Shown: in pieces, positions 24,426 through 36,428 of the stretch
Layout of the letters: each line of letters opens with the position of its first letter
How positions within the stretch are numbered: the stretch's first letter is position 1
Program-made: the position numbers and the translations under genes
The notes under the pieces: generated by a model
The model's database searches: none
The model's input: the letters and a program-made list of their open reading frames with translations, nothing else
Told to the model about the DNA's origin: nothing
Assembly: GCA_031772625.1 (NCBI GenBank)
Contig: CM062813.1
Span: forward strand, 699,138,115 to 699,202,114
Direction of reading: 5' to 3'
DNA from: Pinus tabuliformis
Lineage: Eukaryota > Streptophyta > Pinopsida > Pinales > Pinaceae
Length of the DNA stretch: 64,000 bases

Positions 24426-24656
24426 TGTACCAACAATTTCTCATTTTTCTATTACCAAGGCTCCTTTAGTGACCTTCAAGGTTTTATCTGTAAAAGTAGT
24501 CACACAACCTTCACCTCCCAACTACCCCGTTGAAATCAGTTTTTTCTTTAGATATAGAACATGCCTTACCTCCTTCAATAGACATTTATTTCCGTTCTGA
24601 TGTTTTATGAAAACTATACCCATTCTAGTGATTTTATGGGGTTTATCATCACCCAA

Positions 24657-24800
24657 TCAAACCTGTCCAAAATCTCCTTGAACATAATCATGAAAGTGTT
24701 TCCTATCAGGTGTGGCATGGAATGAGGCCCCTAAATCTACCACCCAGGCATCAATAATATTTTCTAATGAAAGAATTGAAGCATCTTGCAACACATCACC
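24657..24800 (-). pseudogene. Copia aspartic protease start, copy 1
   Basis: Contains AWVVDLGASFHAT. The usual D-S/T-G active site reads DLG here (Asp at 24737-24735), which should abolish catalysis. Confidence 0.75.
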
Positions 24801-24860
24801 TGTCACATTCGAATCATAATTGTTTTCTTGCTGCACGTCTCCTTTTCCCTTCTGAGACTT

Positions 24861-25601
24861 ACAATCTTTCTTCAGGTGTCCTTTCTTCCTGCATTTCCAA
24901 CACACTATCCCTAATCTGGACTTGGATTTTCCTTTCCTTGACTTACTTCAATATCCTAGGCTCGTTTCTCTTTCCATATTTCTTCCCCTAGTCTCTGCAG
25001 TCAAAGCATTATGTGATGTCTCACCGGAGCTTTTCCGTCACATTTCCTCGCTAAGGATTGCACAGACAACACCATCAAACTTTAAAATACTAGATCCAGA
25101 GAGAGAGTTACTAATGGTCATAACTAAACCATTCCAACTTTCTGGCAATGAGGATAGAAATAACAAAGCACTAACTTCATCATCAAAAGTTACCCCTACA
25201 GAACTTAACTGACTAGTAACTGTATTAAATTCATTTAAATGATCAGCAAAAGATCCACCTTCTGACATCTTCATATTAAATAAATGCTTCGTAATATATA
25301 CCTTATTTGAGGCCGATGGTTTTTCATATAGTTTGGTCAATGTCGACATTAAACTGTCAGTTGTCATTTCCTTTGAAATATTAAAGGCTACCGATGTTGC
25401 TAAACGCATCCGTATTGTTCCAAGTGCCTTTCTGTTGAGAATATCCCATTCTATGTATGTCATACCTGTCGACTTCTTTGTCTATCTGCTCAATGGTAGA
25501 TATAGATATTTCTAATACAAATAACCTTCGATATGCATCTTCCACATCTGGTATTTTGGGCCATTAAATTTTTTGACCCTAAACCTACCATCTTCCGCCA
25601 T
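24861..25601 (-). pseudogene. Copia gag (UBN2-type) with zinc knuckle, copy 1
   Basis: ATG at 25601 opens MAEDGRFRVKKFNGP, then two stops, then an open stretch (25463-25038) with TLTKLYEKPSASNK, HLNEFNTVTSQLSS and LFLSSLPESW, hallmarks of the copia UBN2 Gag. The zinc knuckle CWKCRKKGHLKKDC lies at 24902-24861 in another frame. Capsid protein in the intact family. Confidence 0.85.
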
Positions 25602-25662
25602 TTCTTCTACTCGAACCAAGAACCCTTCTCTCCTGCAAATTTATCAACCAAATAGACCTTCG

Positions 25663-25674
25663 GCTCTGATACCA
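25663..25674 (-). promoter_or_regulatory. Primer binding site, copia copy 1
   Basis: TGGTATCAGAGC on the minus strand, two bases from the LTR end. Confidence 0.95.
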
Positions 25675-25676
25675 GT

Positions 25677-26273
25677 TGTTAGAAAATATATTACAGAGCA
25701 ATGGAACCCATAAAATATATTGCAGAAATATAAACATAGAAAACACATTAAACAAGAGAGACACAGATATACATGGTTCACCCAATTTGGGCTACGTCTA
25801 TGGAGAAACAAACAGTCCTTCCTTTTATATTATCTAGAAAAATGAAGAGATACAACCTACAATAGATCCGTTGTAATTCCCTCTTTGCTCTCAATCTCCT
25901 CTCTCTTCCTTGCTCAAAATACATATCTACATAGACACACTACAATTCCCTCATATATGGTGACGGGTTTCCTTCTAGGGGAAAACCCTAAGTTAAACAT
26001 AACTTCTACTGTCAGATATCCGCCTAATGAATGACCTAGATTGACTACGAAATGAAAACAATTTACAAGGAAATTTTACATCTTTTTTTTGGCTTCGTAG
26101 GCACTGCCCCTAATCCCTCGCCAGGGGGGAGGCTCCCAAAGATCGCAGCCCCCCCCCCGTGGACCCCACTTGTAGCGTACATTTTACGGGCGATGTTGTC
26201 GCCACATTAGGAACTGGGGTCCAATGTGGCGATGCCTCTGAATAAATAAGATAATCAGGCTCCACACCCAGCA
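25677..26273 (-). repeat. 5' LTR of copia copy 1
   Basis: 597 bp, TGTTAGAAAA...CACCCAGCA on the + strand. Aligns end to end with 21057-21648 with many substitutions. Confidence 0.92.
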
Positions 26274-27475
26274 AAGACTTCAATAATATGGGCTTGAAAA
26301 CTCATTGAATTTCCCATTTCCACTCATCATGCCACCTTGTGTCACATGTGCATAAAACACTCATACATGCACTCATTGGAACTTGGCATCCATCAATCTA
26401 TGTGTGCAACTATGTAGATCATTGGAATGTATTGCAACATACTAAAAATTATATTTAATATCATCAAGATACTTCCACTTCTTTCTTGTGTCTTGTTCAC
26501 AAGTCACTTCACACATAGGTGCTAGTTGGTTAATGATGTGTAATGCACTTTTTTTCATACCCTTCACAATCACATGTTTGTGTTCTCATGGGATTTGCAA
26601 TGGTGTGGTTACTTCTTATCATTGATATCATGGCTTTGTTGCATAGGCACCAAGTCATATCCCTTCAATGAAAACAATCAATAAGATACAATCATAAGCA
26701 CATAATGCATTGAATATGAGGAACATGAAAAAGAAAAGACTTGAAAAGAAAATTGGATTCATGATGGAACTTGATGTAAACTAAAATGGCCACTTTAGAA
26801 AGCATGAAAGTTAAGCACATATCCATTCACACATTTCAATCATCAATCAAGCACACGATAACATATTCAAGAGTAAGTCAAGTCTTCTTAATGAGGCTTA
26901 TTAAATTTTTAGGGGTTCCCAACTCTAAACTCTTTGGGCTTGTTAAGGCTGCAACAAAAGGAACTATTCACTACATTCAATATAGCCAATCGTTATGTCT
27001 ATTAAAACAAATGAAATGGAGAGGAATTCTTCCCAAGGTATGAACCTTAACTCATTCTCGTAACAACTACTTCAAATTGTCACTAAACCATAACCTAATA
27101 AATCAATTTTTCTTTACTTTTATTAATGCATTCATATAAATATAATACACATCTAATTAAAAATTATAAACATAAATAGCCATTATTTAATTTAAAATAC
27201 AAAAGTCAAATACTAATTACATAATATATACTTAATTCATTATTCCATTCTATTTTTTATTAAAAAACTACACACCTTTGAATGATTTAATGTCAATTAT
27301 TTCATTATAAATTTTTTGGAGATGTAATGTCTTACTACTTTTGAAAGTAGTAATTTAACCTTAATATATATCATTATTCTTTGTTATAAATATTTTATAG
27401 CTATATTCTTTACTAGTACATGATTAATTGAGATTACATAATTACAAATCCACAATTGTGCATTAACTTTTGGCT

Positions 27476-29870
27476 TGTTGTCATGGAACTTTTGTAATGT
27501 GTGTTTTCTTATCTGTGAGCTTAGGAATCCAATTCTATCAGTTTTGTTGAATTTTTAGACTCCAAAAACATGTAAGTAGCCTCTTTTGGAGACACAAAAC
27601 TCAATTCAATTGTACTGTCACCTAAAATACACACGAAAGGATCTAAGATGCAGATGTATGAGTTCCATTTAGAATGGTAATTCGTTGAAATTCAAAACTT
27701 TATACATGCCCTTCACCCTTGCTATATAATTTTTTATGTTGGTTTTCAAATTTATTGAAACCCTCATTTGTAACATTAATTTTAATTAATGATGGTGGTC
27801 TCGAGGTGCCAAACATGATAACGAGAAAAACTTAGCTAGGTTCACAACTTCACCGTGAGACTACAAGAATGCATTTCAATGATTAGGGATTACTTAGTAT
27901 AATAACTTTAGATGATATAAGAGGCCATGCATAAGCACTACAACCACTATTTCCCCTCTCACAGTATGCCTAAATTGTTGTGATTGGAAACTTTAGGTTT
28001 GAGTATTAATTCACTAAATCATTCGAAACAACCTTATGTGAAATCTTGGAATGGTATTTTGATATTATACAGAGAAAGACACCAATAAGATGAGCTTAAA
28101 AAATCATTGGATTAAACTTTTCCACTCATCGTGTGACTTTGTGTCACACGTGCATAAAACACCTATACATGCCCTCATTGGAACTCGAAATCCATCAATC
28201 TAGGTGTGCAACTATGTGGATCATTGGAATGCCTTATAACATTGTGAAAATGCCACTTAATGTCATTAAGATACTTCCACTTATCTCTTATATAAAAGGA
28301 AACCTTGTTTGAAGTCTTGGAATGGTATTATGATGTTATACAAAGAAAGACACCGATAAAGTGGGCTTAAAAACTCATTGGATTTGCTATTTCCACTCAT
28401 CACACCACCTTGTGTCAGATGTGCATAAAACATCCATACATGCCCTCATTGGAACTTGGCATCCATCAATCTATCTGTGCAACTATGTGGATTACTAGAA
28501 TGTCATACAACATAGTGAAAGTTCTATTTGATATCATTAAGACACTTTCACTTATTTCTTGTGTCTTCTTCATAACTCACTTCACACGCACATGCTAGTT
28601 CGTCAATGACATGTAATGCACTTGTTTTCATATCCTTCACCATTGAATGATTGTGTTCTCATGGGATTTGCAATGGTATCGTTACTTCTTATAATTGATC
28701 TCATGGCAATATTACATAGGCACCAAGTCATATCCCTTCAATCAAAACAATCAATATGATACAACCATAAGCACATAATGCATTGAATATGAGGAACATG
28801 AAAAGGAAAAGCCTTGAAAAGAAAAATGGATTCATGATGGGACTTAATGCAAGCTAACATGGCCACATTCAAAAGAATGAAAGTTAGGTACATATTTATT
28901 TTGTCATTTCAATCATCAATCAAACATAGGATAACATAATCAAGAGCAAGTAGATTCTTAAAATAACATAGTCAAAGGCAAGTAGATTCTTAAGATAACA
29001 TAATGAAGAGTGAATAGATTCTTCTCAATAAAGCTTGTCAATACAGTAGAAAAAAATATTTGACAAAATTTTAATCTTAACTCATTCTCATGACAACTAC
29101 TTCAAATTGCCACTAAACCATAACCTAATAAACCAAATATAATATTCTTTACTTTTATTCCTACAATTATATAAATATAATACACATCCAACTAAAAATT
29201 ATAAACATAAATAATCATTATTTACTTTAAAATACCAAATAAAATAAATATTCCTCACTCCATATTTATAATACAAAATTATAATTATAAATTTTGATAT
29301 CAAACATATACCTAATTCATTATTTAAGTGAACTTTTTTCTAAAAATATCCACACATTTGAGTCATTGCTATTGATGTCATGATACACTCATGACAGCAC
29401 GGTACTTTATAGAAGAACATATCTTGAGATCTCAGATAAATTATTATTTTCAATAACTTGAGATTTAAGATATATTACTATTTTTTGTTTTATATGTTTT
29501 TACTTGAGTTTTAAGATATATTATTATTATTTCATTTTATATGTTTTGTAAAGTTAAAGCTATGTATTTTTTTTGAAAAGTACACATAATCATGCTTTCC
29601 ATATTGATACTTAAATATTATAAATATAACTTTCACACGTTGATTTAATGTCAACTCATTATTTCATTATCACTTTTTCCAAAAGAACTATACACCTTTG
29701 AGTGATGCAATGTCTAATAACACTTTGGAAAACAATAATTTAAATTTATATATATCATTATTCTTAGTTATTAATATTTTACATGTATATTCTTTGTCGC
29801 TATATTATAAAATAAAATTGATTGAGATCACATAATTACAAGGTCGGCACCATGCGTTAATTTTTTTATG
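27476..29870. repeat. Copy 2 of the roughly 2.4-kb tandem duplication
   Basis: Directly follows copy 1 and shows both insertion sites empty. It has an internal repeat of its own: blocks starting GTGCATAAAACA(C/T)C and CATACATGCCCTCATTGGAAC occur at about 28150-28190 and 28420-28460. AT-rich with no credible gene. It could be part of a noncoding transposon or a satellite-like unit. Confidence 0.7.
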
Positions 29871-30731
29871 ATCACTCCTGTCCTGTCTAGGGTGCAATAT
29901 TTTATGGGGAAATTATATTTAAAACAAATAGAATGGATAGAAAAGTTGTTTATTTTATGATTTAATTAAACTAAAAATAAAAAGTATGTTTTACACCAAC
30001 AAAACAAATTACACTATACATGCAAAACAATTTTATTAATAAACAATTAAAAAAAACAAAAAAACAATATACTTTAAAATGTATTTACAATTATCTTGTC
30101 TTATGATTTGACTTGTCCCTTCCTTTTAAAAAAACATTTTTCTAATTCTCACATATCACTCACCAAGGAATTTACAATTGGACCTTAAAAGTATAATAAA
30201 TCAAACTATAATAAAACCTCAAGTTATAAAAAAAAAAAAGAAATGTGAAAGGATAGTTGTGATGTTATAATAAAATAAATCATTGATAGGGTGATATAAG
30301 GATCACAATGGATGCATAGATGGGAGCGTTGAGAAAACACCTAGATTTTTCTCATGGGCGGTTGGCTAATGGAAATTAATGCTTGTACCTTTGTTGGTGT
30401 GTCAAGAAGAGGGTCATGAAGTATATTTAATCTGCTAGGTTGTAAGATGGGAGGTTGTAGTTAGTTTGAGAGGAGAGGCATGGACTCCTCCTCCTCTTCC
30501 ATTGTTGTTGGCATTTGTTGTGGTTGGCGATGCTTTTTTTTTGTGGAATATTATGTTGGTGTTTGAAATGTGGGGGAGTGGCTTAGTTGTTGTGTGGTAT
30601 TCCTAGTTTTTGTTCTCGGTGTCTTTTAGTGGGAATTATGGTGTGCGGCTCTTGGGGTGGTGATGGTTGGGATTTATGGTGAACTTCCTTTTTCTCTTCA
30701 AGCATTGGTATGGGGTGATTTTTCTGGTTTA
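29871..30731. other. Noncoding stretch before copia copy 2
   Basis: AT-rich to 30290, then G/T-rich on the + strand to 30731. No gene recognised. Confidence 0.3.
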
Positions 30732-31342
30732 TGTTAGAAATTAATTAACGAAGCAATGAAATACAAAAAATATTGTGGAAACTCAAATGGAGAAAGACAT
30801 AAAACGAGAGAGACACATACATATGTGGTTCACCCAATTTAGGCTACGTCCATGGAGAAACAAATAGTCCTTCCTTTTATAATATCTAGCAAAGTGAAGA
30901 GATACAACCTACATCAGATCCACTGTAATTTCTTCTTCGCTCTCACATAGTCTCCTCTCTCTCTCTTTCTCGTTCATAATAATAATACACAACTACAATA
31001 CAATTCCCTCATATAAACCAATGGGGTGCATTTTAAGGAAAAAAAACCCTAAATTAACATAACTTCTAGCATCATATCATCTACCTAATGAACGACCCAG
31101 ATTGGCTACGAAATTACAATATTTTACAAGGCAATTTTTCATCTATTTTTAGCTTTGAGGGTGCTACCCCTGAACCCCCGCCAGGAGGGGGAACTCATAA
31201 AAGTTGTTGTCACCCCCCCTGGACCCCCCTGACAGTGATTAAATAGGTGACGTTGCTGCCCCATTAGGAACAAGCATCCAACGCAACTGAAACAAAAAAA
31301 CTTATAAACAATCAGGAAGATAATCAGGCTCCACACCCAACA
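30732..31342 (-). repeat. 3' LTR of copia copy 2
   Basis: TGTTAGAAAT...CACCCAACA, 611 bp. Next to it on the minus strand is CCAAGTGGGACAT, the purine-rich tract. Confidence 0.92.
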
Positions 31343-31419
31343 ATGTCCCACTTGGAGACTGATTATAACAACTCCACCACTGCTTCACTTGTTAGACACT
31401 ACTTTCACTTTGGACCTGG

Positions 31420-31990
31420 CTATTTCTTATATTCATCATCATACTTGAAGACCAATTGGAGCTGAGTAGGATCTCAGTTTCTTCATAGATACAACTTTTG
31501 TTAACATGTATGTAGGATTCCAGCTAATGTATATCTTTTCCAGCTTCAACTCTCCATCTTCCAACACTGACCATATGAAATGGTACTTGAGCTATATATA
31601 TTTAGTATTGGAATGAAATGCTGAGTTCTTTGCAGGTTGAATGACACTATGTTTGTCACTGTATAACCTTCCCATCTCCTGCTTCTTACCCAACTCATCC
31701 ATAAACCTTTGTAACCAAATCATTTCTTTACTAGCCTCTGTAGTAGCGACATACTCTGCTTCTGTTGTTGAAAGTGCAAAAATGTTTTTCAACTTTGAAA
31801 CCTAACTGAAAATTGTTCCTCCTACAGTAAACATATACCCTATGGTGCTCCTCTTGTTATCTTTATCACCTTCCATATTTGCATCAACATATCCATGTAG
31901 AGAAATGTTTGAACCACTAAAGCATAATGCTTGATTCGTGGTATCTCTCAAATGTAACCTTAGAACCCACTTCACTGCCATCTAATGCTA
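31420..31990 (-). pseudogene. Copia RNase H domain, copy 2
   Basis: 31792-31592 contains ALSTTEAEYVATTEASKEM and NSAFHSNTKYI, matching the copia RNase H of copy 1. Upstream and downstream parts are frameshifted. Confidence 0.8.
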
Positions 31991-33060
31991 TTTTCCTGGA
32001 TTGTTCATATACTTGCTTACAACTCCCACTGCAGGTGCAATATCAAGCCTTGTGCAGACATTTGCATACATTAAGCTTCCAATTGTTGATGCATATGGAA
32101 CTTTACACATATTATCCATCTCTTCCTGAGTCTTGGGACACATCTCCTTACTCAGTTTGAAATGGCTAGCCAAAGTTGTACTAAATGGTTTTGCATTTTA
32201 CATATTAAATATTTCCAACACCTTTTCTATGTACTCACTCTGAGATAATGTTAATATGTGATTTTTCCTATCTCTAGTTATTCTCATACCAAGGATTTGT
32301 TTTGCAACACCAAAATCCTTCATTGCAAATGCATTTGCCAATTTTCATTTGAGCACATTTATTTCTTGCATGTTAGACCCTGCAACAAGCATGCCATGTA
32401 CATAAAATAACAATATAATATAGCTACCATCATTTTGCTTTTTAAGATAAACACAATGGTTAGTCACATCTAATATAACCTTGTTCATACATAAACCTAT
32501 CAAATTACCAGTACCTTGGAGTCTATTTTAAGCCATACAAGCTCTTCTTCAATTTTCACACTAGCTTCTCCTTTGCTACTGCTGCATATATATTTCTTCC
32601 TCCGAATCCCCATGGAGAAAGGATGTATTTACATCTAACTACTCAAGATGTAAATATTTGGCTACTACTAGACTTAAAATAGTTCTGATTCAAGTCCTTT
32701 TAACAACAAGAGAAAAAATTTCATCAAAGTCTATACCTTTCTTTTGTGCAAACCCCTTCACCACAAGTCTATCCTTATACCTTTGTTTACGTCTATCTTA
32801 TTCCTTCAACCTGTAAACCCATTTATTCTTCCATGTTGTTTTACATGTAGGAAACTTGACTAAGTCCCAAGTCTGGTTATGTATCAAGGAGTCCAAATCT
32901 TCTTCCATGTATTTCTCCCACTTCTTCCCCGTTTCTACCTACATTGCTTCTTCATATCTTTTCGGTTCACCAGAATCAAACAACAATACATAATATAATG
33001 AAGGAGAGTATCATTTAAGGGGTCTACTTATCCTGGTAGATCTTCTAACACCACTTTCAA
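31988..33060 (-). pseudogene. Copia reverse transcriptase, copy 2, active site lost
   Basis: Aligns with the RT of copy 1 along its length. At 32404-32393 the YVDD codons read Tyr-Val-His-Gly, removing both catalytic aspartates. Several small deletions and stops are present. 32173-31988 retains KVPYASTIGSLMYA. Confidence 0.85.
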
Positions 33061-33076
33061 GTGTTTGAGGTGCATG

Positions 33077-34047
33077 CTACTGTTGTGGTTGTTGTTGTTG
33101 TTGTGGTTGCTGATCATTATGATTTTGAAGCACCTTTACTTTTTCTGTGATCTCATCAAGCACAATGTATTCTTTATTTTCTTTCCCTTGTTTCTTTCCT
33201 TGAATTTGATCCTTATAAAATACCTTTTCATTGAATATGACATCTCTACTCCTAATGATTTTGTGATTTTCATAATCATATAATAGATAACCAAAATCAC
33301 TTACACCATATCTAGTAAAGGTACATTTCTTTGATTTTTCCTCAAGCTTTGCTCTATTTTCTTTATTAATGTGGAAAATGACTTCACAACTGAAAGTATT
33401 TAAAAATGAGTATTTAAAAGGGAAATCCTGCATGCAATCTCATGCACCTTGCACGCTCCATGATTATCATGTTCATCCTTTCTAACAAACCATATTCATG
33501 TGGTGTTTCTGCAACTATATTCTCTCTATGAATCCCATGCTCTAAATAGTAGTTATCAAACTATTTGTTGCAATATTCACCTCCATTGTCTGATCTGAGA
33601 CACTTCAAATTCTTTCCTGTCTCATTCTCAACCAAAGATTTCCATTTCTTGAAAGTATCAAATACATCATATTATTCCGAATACAATAAATCCAGGTTTT
33701 CTAGTTGCATCATTAATAAAAGTAACATAATAGAAAGAGCCACCGAGAGATGATACCTGAGCTGGTCCCCATACATCTGTATGCACAAGCTCTATTTTTT
33801 CGCTCTTATTTTCCTTCCCAACTCTGATAAATATGACTCTCTTCTATTTTCCGTAAACACAATTTTCACAGAAATCCAAATCAACATGCTTCAAACCTAG
33901 CAACAAATTTCTTGAGTGAAGAATTTGCATCCCTTTCTCACTCATGTACCCGAGCCTATGATGCCACAATGCTGAAACTGCTCTTGTGGAGATCAAAGAA
34001 TTAACATAATAATACGTACCATTGCATAAATACCACCCAGGAATCAA
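33077..34047 (-). pseudogene. Copia integrase remnants, copy 2
   Basis: 34047-33844 carries ALWHHRLGYMSEKGM and CENCVYGK (zinc-finger region). The core follows with stops. Relative to copy 1, about 125 bp are missing near 33420, which removes sequence after the catalytic Glu. 33433-33077 encodes the C-terminal part with FLNTFSCEV and a Gln-rich tail. Confidence 0.82.
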
Positions 34048-34201
34048 CTATATTTTCTAATGAAAAAATCAAAGCATTTTGCAACACATCACCTGTCACA
34101 TTCACTTCATGATTGTTCTCTTGTTGTCCATCTTCTTCTTTTCCTTTTTGAGATTTGCAGTCTTTCTTCAGGTGTCCTTTCTTCCCACATTTCCAGCACA
34201 T
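34001..34201 (-). pseudogene. Copia zinc knuckle joined to pre-integrase by protease deletion, copy 2
   Basis: CWKCGKKGHLKKDC is intact. After SLENIVDSW the sequence jumps to the pre-integrase region. About 320 bp present in copy 1, including the protease active site, are absent. The junction near 34036 shows a TAC shared by both broken ends. Confidence 0.8.
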
Positions 34202-34249
34202 TATCCTTGATCTAGATTTGGGCTCCTTCCTCTTTCCATTTTTCTTCCC

Positions 34250-35169
34250 ATGGTCTCTACAGTCAAAGAATTACTTAATGTCTCACCTGATCTTTTCTGT
34301 CACATTTCCTCACTAAGGATGACACTAACAACATCATCAAACTTTAAAGTACTAGATCCAGAGACAAAGTTACTAATAGGCATAACTAATTCATTCCAAC
34401 TTTCTGGCAATGATCACAGAAATAATAGAGCCCTAACATCATCATCAAAATTTATCCCTACAGAACTTAACTCACTAGTAACCATGTTAAATTCATTTAA
34501 ATGATCAACAATAGATCTGCCTTCTAACATCTTCACATTAAATAGCATGGAAAATTTTAGGGGCTAATGTTCGCCCAGTGGGCTAATTTTCCATGATTTT
34601 TCCACAAAAAAGATTCGCCAATTTCCAATTTTATAAAAGACGATTCGCCCAAATTTTAGAATATAAAATTATTTTACCTTAAAAATCGCCAACATTATAT
34701 AAAGACTATATATAAAATAATTATAAATTTGATTAATTTTACAAATATATCAATAAACATTTATAATTTGCATATTAGGTAATAGTGAGATTCGCCAATG
34801 TTTTAAACTTCAAGAAAATTTTCCATCCTTAAAATTTTCCTTGTTAAATAGACATTTAATAAGAAATACCTTATTTGAGGCCAAGGGTTTTTCATATAGT
34901 TTGGCCAATGCCTTCATTATACCTAATGTTTTCATTTCCTTTGAAATGTTAAATGCCACTGATGCTGCCAGACACACCTGTATTGTTCCTAGTGTCTTTT
35001 CGTCGAGAATATCCCATTATACATCTGTTATAATCATCAATTTCTTTGATTTTATGCTCAATGGTAGGTACAAATATTTATGATACAGATAATCTTCCAT
35101 ATGCATTTTCCATAGATCGTAGTTTTGGTTGTTAAATTTCTCGGCCCCGAACCTACCATCTTCCGCCAT
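34250..35169 (-). pseudogene. Copia gag, copy 2, split by a MITE
   Basis: ATG at 35169 opens MAEDGRFGAEKFNNQ. The UBN2-type core resumes on both sides of the 298-bp insertion at 34546-34843, ending around 34250 with [19 protein letters not shown] stop occurs before WDILDEK. Confidence 0.82.
34538..34851. mobile_element. hAT-type MITE, 298 bp, inside copia gag
   Basis: Flanked by the exact 8-bp duplication TTAAATAG (34538-34545 and 34844-34851). The element at 34546-34843 has inverted ends CATGGAAAATTTTAGGG and, from the right, CAAGGAAAATTTTAAGG. An 8-bp duplication with termini starting CA fits the hAT superfamily. AT-rich, with TTCGCC repeated internally and no coding capacity, so it moves only with a transposase supplied elsewhere. 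Confidence 0.9.
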
Positions 35170-35230
35170 TGCTCCCACTCGAACTAGGAACCCTTCTCTC
35201 CTATGATTTTATCAGGAAAATAAACCTTTA

Positions 35231-35242
35231 GCTCTGATACCA
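35231..35242 (-). promoter_or_regulatory. Primer binding site, copia copy 2
   Basis: TGGTATCAGAGC on the minus strand, two bases from the LTR. Confidence 0.95.
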
Positions 35243-35244
35243 TT

Positions 35245-35502
35245 TGTTAGAAATTAATTAACGGAGAAATGAAATGCATAAAATATTGCGGAAACAAAAA
35301 TACAGAAATGCATCAAACAAGAGAGACACATATATACGTGGTTCACCCAATTTGGGCTACATCCATGGAGAAATAGGAAGTCCTTCCTTTTATATTATCC
35401 AACAAAATGAAGAGATACAACCTACAATAGATCTTCTATAATTTTCTCTCCTCTCCCACATAGTCTCCTCTCTCGCTCTCTCTCACTCGGAATAATAATA
35501 CC
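35245..35502 (-). repeat. 5' LTR of copia copy 2, truncated
   Basis: Begins TGTTAGAAATTAATTAACG like the other LTR, but homology ends near 35502 in an AATAATAATAC stretch. Only about 258 of some 610 bp remain. Confidence 0.85.
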
Positions 35503-36428
35503 AAGTTGCAATCATTTGAAAAGAAAATCGTTAGTACTGTCGCTTTAAAAGAAGGAACAATTCAGATTTGTATTTAGCATTCTTTTTGTCATTCACACAT
35601 TAAGAAAGTGAAAACAAATACATGCATGTGCATTTGCATTTAGAGTGCATGTTGATTTTGATTTAGGACAGTGCATCTAATGTGTGCTCGCTGCTCTATG
35701 TTGAAAGGATTTCATTTCACTTTCCTTAGTAGCTACGATTTTCATTGCAAAAAGAAGACTAAATGACTGTTTATCATCTTAGATTGCATTTTAGGAATTG
35801 TATATCTACATCATGCGGTGAACCTTAAAGGCAAACTTCTTAAGAAAGATCAACTATAAAATAAATTCAATGAACATAAACATGCTTTGGAACCTAACGC
35901 ACAACATTTAGAAGTCTAGGCTAGAGATGTATTCCGGCGTCGCAAAGCCTGGTAACTGTCGCTTTCATCGTAGGTTGAGTGATTCCTCCTCTTTGAGGTG
36001 ACAAGTTCCAGTACAAACTTGTGCTCCCATGAACCGTCGAGTATATATTGGGAGACCACAATAGGCTATATCCTTTATCCTTAGGAAGCCGTGTCTACCG
36101 CCTTATCAATCGCAATGCACTGAACACAGCATTCGGGAAGATTGACTGCCGTACTGTAAAAAGTATTCTGCAGTTTTGCGATTGATTTGGTAATCCCTCT
36201 ATCTAGATTTTCATAGTAGTCTCTTTTGTTCCTTTTTAGACTCCTTAAAGGAAAAGGTCCATCTGAGAACTTGTCACTTCAAGCTCATTAAAAATCAAAG
36301 GCGACTAGAGTCATCTTTAGCTTTTTCTCGAGTCTTAAAAATTGAAAAAGCAAGTTGTGTCAAAGAATCTAAAATTTATTTTAATCGGAATAATGTCACT
36401 GTTCCCTTGTTGGTCTTAGGTTGAGAAA
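35503..36428 (+). other. Leader of Tat copy A
   Basis: Noncoding. 35898-36428 matches the leader of copy B (63350-62812, minus). It already contains the CTCATTAAAA/GTCTTAAAA motifs near 36281 and 36331 that recur in the 3' region. Confidence 0.7.

Larger units (their letters stand above)
21052..26278 (-). mobile_element. Ty1/copia retrotransposon, copy 1 (degraded)
   Basis: The element spans 21057-26273 on the minus strand. The LTRs are 592 and 597 bp and visibly diverged, so the insertion is old. The flanks AATAC (21052-21056) and AAGAC (26274-26278) fit a 5-bp target duplication with one change, and the uninterrupted site near 28350 reads AAAGAC. On the minus strand the order is 5' LTR, primer site, gag, zinc knuckle, protease, integrase, RT, RNase H, purine tract, 3' LTR. 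This is copia order, with integrase before RT. Coding parts are broken by stops and frameshifts. Confidence 0.93.
16860..27475. repeat. Copy 1 of a roughly 2.4-kb tandem duplication, split by two insertions
   Basis: After removing the insertions at 16958-19836 and 21057-26273, this copy aligns in order with 27476-29870. Pairs include 16868 with 27475, 19838 with 27558, 20444 with 27741, 26274 with 28354, 27040 with 29065 and 27320 with 29705. Copy 1 has about 430 extra bases at 20000-20440. There is no convincing coding content. The two insertions each lie where copy 2 is continuous. Confidence 0.75.
30732..35502 (-). mobile_element. Ty1/copia retrotransposon, copy 2 (same family, truncated, nested MITE)
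   Basis: Same family and orientation as the copy at 21057-26273. The left LTR is 611 bp. The right LTR stops after about 258 bp, where unrelated Tat-element sequence begins. Internal losses remove the protease (near 34036) and part of the integrase (near 33420). The RT active site is changed and gag carries a MITE. Clearly dead. Confidence 0.92.
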
